Source: Bacteroidales bacterium (GTDB lineage Bacteria; Bacteroidota; Bacteroidia; Bacteroidales; P3). From it: a stretch of 42,522 bases of DNA. Position numbers and translations under genes: made by a program. Below are positions 38,249 through 42,522 of this stretch, in pieces. The notes beneath the pieces were generated by a model. It was not told where the DNA came from. It was given only the letters and a program-made list of their open reading frames with translations, and did not search any database. The stretch lies in NCBI GenBank assembly GCA_024681475.1, contig JAILAT010000038.1, forward strand, positions 1 through 42,522, read 5' to 3'. Every line of letters starts with the position of its first letter. The stretch's first letter is position 1.

Positions 38249-39193
38249 TTATGACTGAGCCTGATTGTTCAAGAATTCCCGTACATTGTTCATCACAATG
38301 TCGGCACGGATGTCGAAGGCTTCACGGCTGGCGTAGCCCACATGGGGCACGGCCACACAGTTGCGTGCTTTCAGCAGCGGATGGTCGGTAGGCAGCGGAG
38401 GCTCCTGCTCGAAGACGTCGACGCCGGCACCTGCCAGCCGTCCGGCGTTGAGGGCCTCGGCCACGGCGGCGATGTCCATCACGTTGCCGCGGGCCGTGTT
38501 GATGAGGATGGCGCTGGGTTTCATGAGTGTCAGCTCACGGGCGCCGATGAGGTGCTTCGTTTCGGGTGTCATGGGCACGTGCAGCGTGACGATGTCGCTC
38601 TCTGCCAGCAGTGTGTCGAGAGGCAGATAGGGGATGCCCATGGCTTTGATGTCGTCGTGCTCGCTGCGGTTGTAGGCCACCACACGGCATCCGAAGGCTT
38701 GCAGCAGCCGCGCCGTGGCGGTGCCGATGGCGCCGGTGCCCACTACGCCGACGGTCTTGCCTTTCAGCTCACGGCCCAGGAAGGCGCCGCGTGTGCCGCC
38801 CTGACGCAGCGTGCCGTCCAGCTCGGTGACTTTGCGCAGCACGTCGATCATCAGCCCCACAGCCAGTTCGCTGACAGCCGTGGTGGAATAGCCGGCGGCG
38901 TTCTTCACCACGATGCCATGTTCCTGGCAGTAGCCCAGGTTGATGTGGTCCAGGCCGGTGAAAGCCACCGACAGCATCCTCAGGTGCGGACATTGTGCCA
39001 GCACACAGGCATTCAGCTTGATGTTGGAGATGATGACCACTTCGGCGTCGTGCATCCGCTCCACCAGAGCGGTCTCCGTTTCGTTGCGGTCCATATAGTA
39101 GTCGAAGCGGTGGCCCTGCTGGGCAAACTGCTGCTTCAGACTCTCGAATTGCTCGCCGCTGATGCCCAGCGGCTCTACGCATACTATGTTCAT
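38249..39193 (-). CDS. NAD-dependent D-2-hydroxyacid dehydrogenase
   Basis: A 314-residue oxidoreductase. The Rossmann GxGxxG is in KTVGVVGTGAIGTATARLLQAFG. The catalytic triad is NTARGNVMD (Arg), FEQEPPL (Glu) and VPHVGYAS (His). The N-terminal substrate domain is normal (VVIISNIKLNACVLAQCPHLRMLSVAFTGLDHI). It belongs to the family of hydroxypyruvate, D-lactate and 2-ketoacid reductases; the exact substrate cannot be given. serC at the window's end is a serine-synthesis gene, but this enzyme lacks the length and ACT domain of a typical SerA. Confidence 0.92.
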   Translation of the reverse strand: MNIVCVEPLGISGEQFESLKQQFAQQGHRFDYYMDRNETETALVERMHDAEVVIISNIKLNACVLAQCPHLRMLSVAFTGLDHINLGYCQEHGIVVKNAAGYSTTAVSELAVGLMIDVLRKVTELDGTLRQGGTRGAFLGRELKGKTVGVVGTGAIGTATARLLQAFGCRVVAYNRSEHDDIKAMGIPYLPLDTLLAESDIVTLHVPMTPETKHLIGARELTLMKPSAILINTARGNVMDIAAVAEALNAGRLAGAGVDVFEQEPPLPTDHPLLKARNCVAVPHVGYASREAFDIRADIVMNNVREFLNNQAQS

Positions 39194-39247
39194 GATGGGT
39201 CTGTTTTTATGGGTATGTTGATGTGTCGATATGTCGATAGCTGTGTC

Positions 39248-39838
39248 TCACTTCCTTTTCTTCACCGAGAATCCGAAGCCGCCCAGTTTCTCGCCCAAGC
39301 CGTAGTATTTGCCGTGCGAATAGGCCAGCGGCTCGGCGTGGTTCAGCTGGAAAGCGCCGGTGCCTTTGTCGATGAGTGTCTCTTCGGCGTCGATGGCCAC
39401 CACCTCGGCGATGAACATGTCGTGGCTGCCCAGCTCCTTGATCTCAGTGACACGGCATTCGATGTTCAGCGGCGACTCGGCGATGAGCGGCGCCTTGACC
39501 ACCTGCCCCGCTTCGGGCGTCAGGTGCATCTCTTTGAATTTGTTGTATTCGCGGCCGCTGCGCACCCCGCACCAGTCGGTGGCGTGAGCCAGCTTTTCGG
39601 TGGTGAGGTTGATGACAAACTCGCCGCTCTCCATCAGCAGGACGTGCGAGTGGCGCTCTTTGCGTACCGAAATATAGCACATGGGCGGGTCCGAACATAT
39701 CGTTCCCGTCCATGCTATAGTGAGGATGTTGCACTGCCGTGTGTCTTCCGGCGTGGCGGCATCCCAGCGCCCGCAGCTTACCATCACCACAGGCAGTGGA
39801 TAAATCATCGTTCCTGGTTTGAAAGCTACCTTGGCCAT
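39248..39838 (-). CDS. Flavin reductase-like (FMN-binding split-barrel) protein
   Basis: A 196-residue protein. Motifs PLPVVMVSCGRWDAATPEDTRQCNILTIAWTGTICSDPPMCYISVRKERHSHVLL and GEFVINLTTEKLAHATDWCGVRSGREYNKF fit the FMN-binding split-barrel flavin reductases. The C-terminal ~80 residues (NIECRVTEIKELGSHDMFIAEVVAI) complete the fold. These bind FMN or reduce it with NAD(P)H; several are partners of iron-sulfur flavoproteins or rubredoxin-type oxidases. It ends 24 bp behind dnaA on the same strand and lies 54 bp before the dehydrogenase gene. Confidence 0.9.
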   Translation of the reverse strand: MAKVAFKPGTMIYPLPVVMVSCGRWDAATPEDTRQCNILTIAWTGTICSDPPMCYISVRKERHSHVLLMESGEFVINLTTEKLAHATDWCGVRSGREYNKFKEMHLTPEAGQVVKAPLIAESPLNIECRVTEIKELGSHDMFIAEVVAIDAEETLIDKGTGAFQLNHAEPLAYSHGKYYGLGEKLGGFGFSVKKRK

Positions 39839-39862
39839 GGCGTGTGGGCGTTGATGGTTGTG

Positions 39863-41305
39863 TTATTCTTTGAAACGCTTCTCCAGCTCTTCCACCCAGT
39901 AGTGGAACTGTTTGTCGGTGTCGTTCAGGTTGGCCACCGTCTTGCAGGCGTGCAGCACCGTGGCGTGGTCTTTGTTGCCGCACTGCAGGCCGATGATGGC
40001 CAGCGACGACTTGGTCATCTTCTTGGCGAAATACATCGACAGCTGGCGTGCCTGCACAATCTCGCGCTTGCGTGTCGGCGACTGGATGCTCTCCACCGGC
40101 AGCTTGAAATAGTCGCACACCACTTTCTGGATATACTCTATCGTGATTTCACGCGTGGTGCTCTTCACAAATTTGTCAATCATCTGCTTGGCGAGGTCCA
40201 GCGTGATCTGGCGCTTGTTGAGCGACGACTGGGCGATGAGCGACACCAGGGCGCCTTCCAGTTCGCGCACATTGGTGTTGATGTTGTAGGCGATATACTC
40301 TATCACGTCGTCGGGCATCTCGATGCCGTCGTTGTCCAGCTTCTGACGAAGGATGGCCATGCGGGTCTCCACATCGGGAGCCGTCAGGTCGGCGGCCAAG
40401 CCCCATTTCAGACGCGACAGCAGGCGAGGCTGCAGGCCGCTGAGTTCCGACGGGGCCTTGTCGCTGGTGATGATAATCTGGCAGTGGTTCTGGTGCAGGT
40501 GGTTGAAAATGTGGAAGAAAGCCTCCTGGGTGCCTGCCGCCTTGTTGGCCCAGAACTGGATGTCGTCGACAATCAGCATGTCGATCATCTCGTAGAAATG
40601 CAGGAAATCGTTGGTGGTGCCGTTCTTGCCGGCGTCGCTGTATTGCTGCAGGAACTGCTCCGACGAGACGTAGAGCACCGTCTTCTCGGGATGTTTCTCT
40701 TTGGTCTTGATGCCGATGGCATGGGCCAGGTGCGTCTTGCCCAAGCCAACGCCGCCGTGCAGCAGCAGGGGGTTGAACGAGGTGCGTCCGGGATTCTCCG
40801 CCACGGCGAAGCCGGCCGAGCGGGCCAGACGGTTGCAGTCGCCCTCCACGAAGTTCTCCAACGTGTAGTTGCCGTTCAATTGCGAGTTGATCTTCAGTTT
40901 CTGTATGCCTGGGATGATGAAGGGGTTCGATATCTCATGATTGCCGTCGCTGATAAGATGAGGAACGTCCTTGGCACGGTTGTGCGTGGCCTGGGCACCC
41001 GTCGAAGGGATGCTGGTTGTGATAGGAGTGCTCTCGATGCTTGTGTCCATCAGGATGCTGTACATCAGCATGCCCGTCGTGCCCAGCTGCAGACGGATGG
41101 TTTTCTTCAGCAGGTCGATGTAGTGCTCTTCCAGCCACTCGTAGAAGAACTGGCTAGGCACCTGTATCGTCAACACATTGTTTTCCAGCTGTAAGGGTAC
41201 TATCGGCTCAAACCAGGTCTTGTACACTTGCTCGTTGTCCTTACCTAGATTATCTTTTATTATTTCGAGGCATTTAGCCCAAACGACTTTGTAATCTTGT
41301 GCCAT
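39863..41305 (-). CDS. dnaA: Chromosomal replication initiator DnaA
   Basis: A 480-residue initiator. Domain I ~1-85 (WAKCLEIIKDNLGKDNEQVYKTWFEP). A disordered linker ~85-145. Domain III AAA+ begins YTLENFVEGDCNR (~147), with Walker A GGVGLGKT at 184-191, Walker B MLIVDDIQFW, sensor GLQPRLLSRLKWGL and VRELEGALVSLIAQ. Domain IV has the DNA-binding signature NKDHATVLHACKTV near the end. Length and motifs are normal. It opens leftward, and the AT-rich gap upstream (41306-42056) is the natural place for replication-control elements, though no clear DnaA boxes are visible. Confidence 0.97.
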   Translation of the reverse strand: MAQDYKVVWAKCLEIIKDNLGKDNEQVYKTWFEPIVPLQLENNVLTIQVPSQFFYEWLEEHYIDLLKKTIRLQLGTTGMLMYSILMDTSIESTPITTSIPSTGAQATHNRAKDVPHLISDGNHEISNPFIIPGIQKLKINSQLNGNYTLENFVEGDCNRLARSAGFAVAENPGRTSFNPLLLHGGVGLGKTHLAHAIGIKTKEKHPEKTVLYVSSEQFLQQYSDAGKNGTTNDFLHFYEMIDMLIVDDIQFWANKAAGTQEAFFHIFNHLHQNHCQIIITSDKAPSELSGLQPRLLSRLKWGLAADLTAPDVETRMAILRQKLDNDGIEMPDDVIEYIAYNINTNVRELEGALVSLIAQSSLNKRQITLDLAKQMIDKFVKSTTREITIEYIQKVVCDYFKLPVESIQSPTRKREIVQARQLSMYFAKKMTKSSLAIIGLQCGNKDHATVLHACKTVANLNDTDKQFHYWVEELEKRFKE

Positions 41306-41945
41306 CTTTTAATCTTCTTCTTTTGATTTATTGTTACTTATCTCAATAGTCCTGTTTGTTTTTTCATGCTGCAAAATTCTATCTTTTTTTTTAACCCCCA
41401 TTTGAAAAAAAAATTTGCACAATTCAACTATTATTCGTAAACCCCCGGTGCTCCCCAAAAGACGAAAATGCTTAATAAAACTTAAATGTATTATATTACA
41501 ACTGCTTATTGTTTCATTAGACATTTTTAGGCCCATTAAGATACGAAATTTTTCATTTATGCAAGCTTTTTTTTGAAAAAATTGCACATTTTTTATCCCT
41601 CTTTTCTATCATCTCGGTAAGGCGTTGAGATTTAATCGGGTATCATTTCATTATAGATATAATACTGATAGTCAGTGTGATATGTAATAATCTAAAAATG
41701 AAATCACTCCCAAAAGCCCTCTTTTTTTATCGCTCGGAAAATCACCGATTTGACACTTTTCACCCTTTTCTGTGAATTTCTTTTTTCTCTGGGGCTTGGC
41801 CGAAAAAAAATTTTTTTTCCTTTTTTTTACAATTTTTTTTCCAACATGCTACCAACAGCCCGAGGCGCTATTCCATGGATGCCGACAGCCGACCCTGTTT
41901 CGCGTCGTCCCCCGGGTCACGCCAACCCCTGTTGAAAAAAATATT
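41306..41945. other. AT-rich intergenic region between dnaA and serC
   Basis: Contains long A and T runs (at 41801-41842 an alternation of eight-base A and T runs) and an AT-rich dnaA leader. A short GC-rich block (41859-41934) interrupts it. No gene with start and ribosome site is seen, and no perfect TTATCCACA DnaA boxes were found. This could be a DNA-unwinding or control region; an origin is not shown. Confidence 0.4.
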
Positions 41946-41961
41946 AATGTAATATTACATT
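41946..41961. promoter_or_regulatory. 16-bp perfect palindrome upstream of serC
   Basis: AATGTAATATTACATT reads the same on both strands. It sits where the -33 box of the serC promoter would be, which has no TTTG there, so an activator-type regulator probably binds it. Confidence 0.6.
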
Positions 41962-41980
41962 ATATTATAAAAAAAAGATG

Positions 41981-41988
41981 TATCTTTG
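41981..41988 (+). promoter_or_regulatory. -7 box of serC
   Basis: TATCTTTG, 68 bp before the ATG at 42057; the likely start is near 41993. The -33 element is replaced by the palindrome at 41946-41961. Confidence 0.65.
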
Positions 41989-42056
41989 TAACACGATTTT
42001 TGAGGAGAATAATTCGTAATTAATTAAATATAAACCCATTAAACACAAAATCAAAA

Positions 42057-42522
42057 ATGAAGACAGCTTATAATTTCAATGCAGGTCCCTGCGTGCTGCC
42101 CAAAGAGGCTATCGAATCGACCATTAACGCTATCCGCGATTTCGACAACACCGGTATCGGTCTGCTCGAGATCTCTCACCGTACCCCCGGTTGGGAGCGC
42201 ACCATGGAGGAAACCCGCCAGCTCTGGCGTGACCTGCTCAACATCCCCACTGAGTATGAGATTCTCTTCCTCGGTGGTGGTGCCAGCACCGGTTTTATGG
42301 ATGTCCCCGCCAACCTCCTCAACAAGAAGGCTGCTTATTTGCAGACCGGCGTGTGGGCCAAGAAGGCTGCTAAAGAGGCCAAGAACTTCGGCGAGACCGT
42401 GATCGTGGCCAGCAGCGAGGACAAGACCTACAGCTACATCCCCAAAGGATGGACCGTTCCTGCTGATGCCGACTATTTCCACATCACCACGAACAACACC
42501 ATCTACGGTACCGAAATCCGCA
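42057..42522 (+). CDS. serC: Phosphoserine aminotransferase, N-terminal part (runs off window)
   Basis: The first 155 codons are visible. Start [17 protein letters not shown] (the FNAGPa.LP start of SerC), then [47 protein letters not shown] and [17 protein letters not shown] match family IV aminotransferases of the SerC type. The enzyme makes phosphoserine from 3-phosphohydroxypyruvate and glutamate. The PLP-binding lysine and the C-terminal half are beyond the window edge. In Bacteroidetes serA often follows; it would lie outside. Confidence 0.95.
   Translation, partial: MKTAYNFNAGPCVLPKEAIESTINAIRDFDNTGIGLLEISHRTPGWERTMEETRQLWRDLLNIPTEYEILFLGGGASTGFMDVPANLLNKKAAYLQTGVWAKKAAKEAKNFGETVIVASSEDKTYSYIPKGWTVPADADYFHITTNNTIYGTEIR

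Noticed and set aside
38342..41194. A 950-codon plus-strand open frame
   Set aside because: It lies antisense to three well-supported minus-strand genes (hydroxyacid dehydrogenase, flavin reductase, dnaA). It has no domain and a His/Val/Gly/Gln-heavy composition typical of an antisense shadow.
41309..41587. 92-codon minus-strand frame upstream of dnaA
   Set aside because: Low-complexity K/N/I/F composition of AT-rich intergenic DNA; no ribosome site.
41306..42056. Possible replication origin beside dnaA
   Set aside because: I found no cluster of TTATCCACA-like boxes. AT-richness alone is not enough, so it is kept only as a weak finding.
1..42522. CRISPR arrays, tRNA or rRNA genes and complete insertion sequences
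   Set aside because: I saw no spacer-repeat pattern, no tRNA cloverleaf and no transposase.

Overview
The window looks like a chromosomal segment of a gut- or rumen-type Bacteroidales genome, possibly Prevotella- or Muribaculum-like. The evidence is the promoters, which carry the Bacteroidetes -7 box TAnnTTTG (often with TTTG about 18-20 bp upstream) and mostly lack strong Shine-Dalgarno sites. Type IX secretion sorting domains, SusD-free lipoprotein-rich operons and a Bacteroidetes-like RNase P RNA point the same way. The backbone is moderately GC-rich. Intergenic regions and one restriction-modification island are visibly AT-rich.

Layout: (1) Bases 1-4.6 kb hold the start of a WG-repeat secreted protein and then a minus-strand array of nine small membrane proteins: five CD225/dispanin (IFITM-like), two DUF2752 and two TM2 proteins. 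Four of these genes share a 24-bp leader element, and part of the array is a truncated tandem duplication. (2) 5.0-7.9 kb is a minus-strand operon of a membrane protein, an outer-membrane barrel and a PHP-type histidinol phosphatase. (3) 8.1-13.4 kb runs on the plus strand: a CPA2 cation/proton antiporter, an S41 C-terminal processing protease and an M16 zinc peptidase. (4) 13.5-16.9 kb is an AT-rich island with a BcgI-like two-subunit restriction-modification system. Its 5' leader contains a ~126-nt hairpin, and the island is flanked by a 27-bp imperfect direct repeat that is the 3' end of the neighbouring lipoprotein gene. (5) 16.9-24.3 kb is a long minus-strand run: lipoproteins, DUF2461, an aldo/keto reductase with a ferredoxin tail, an M6 metalloprotease with a type IX sorting tail, and a DUF799/DUF4810 lipoprotein pair.

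(6) 24.5-29.0 kb on the plus strand has rnpB, then the overlapping genes comB-PAP2-trmO. These are followed by an ECF sigma factor and a membrane protein that joins an anti-sigma-like N-terminus to a gliding-motility/type IX (CHU_C) C-terminal domain. (7) 29.1-34 kb has a methyltransferase and an ECF-transporter-like membrane protein divergent from a ZIP metal transporter, then DUF1295, DUF4491, glutathione peroxidase, DUF454 and a flavodoxin. (8) 34.3-39.8 kb is rich in flavodoxin-fold and flavin-reductase genes around an AraC regulator. The AraC gene is divergent from a ferritin-like gene and the two share a three-box operator; an AraC gene remnant lies next to it. (9) The window ends with dnaA (minus), an AT-rich intergenic region, and the start of serC (plus) behind a palindrome and a good -7 box.

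The strongest candidates for undescribed biology are the CD225/DUF2752/TM2 array with its shared leader element, the hairpin-led BcgI-like island with att-like flanks, and the sigma/CHU_C anti-sigma pair. All function calls come from reading the sequence alone; no database search was run.
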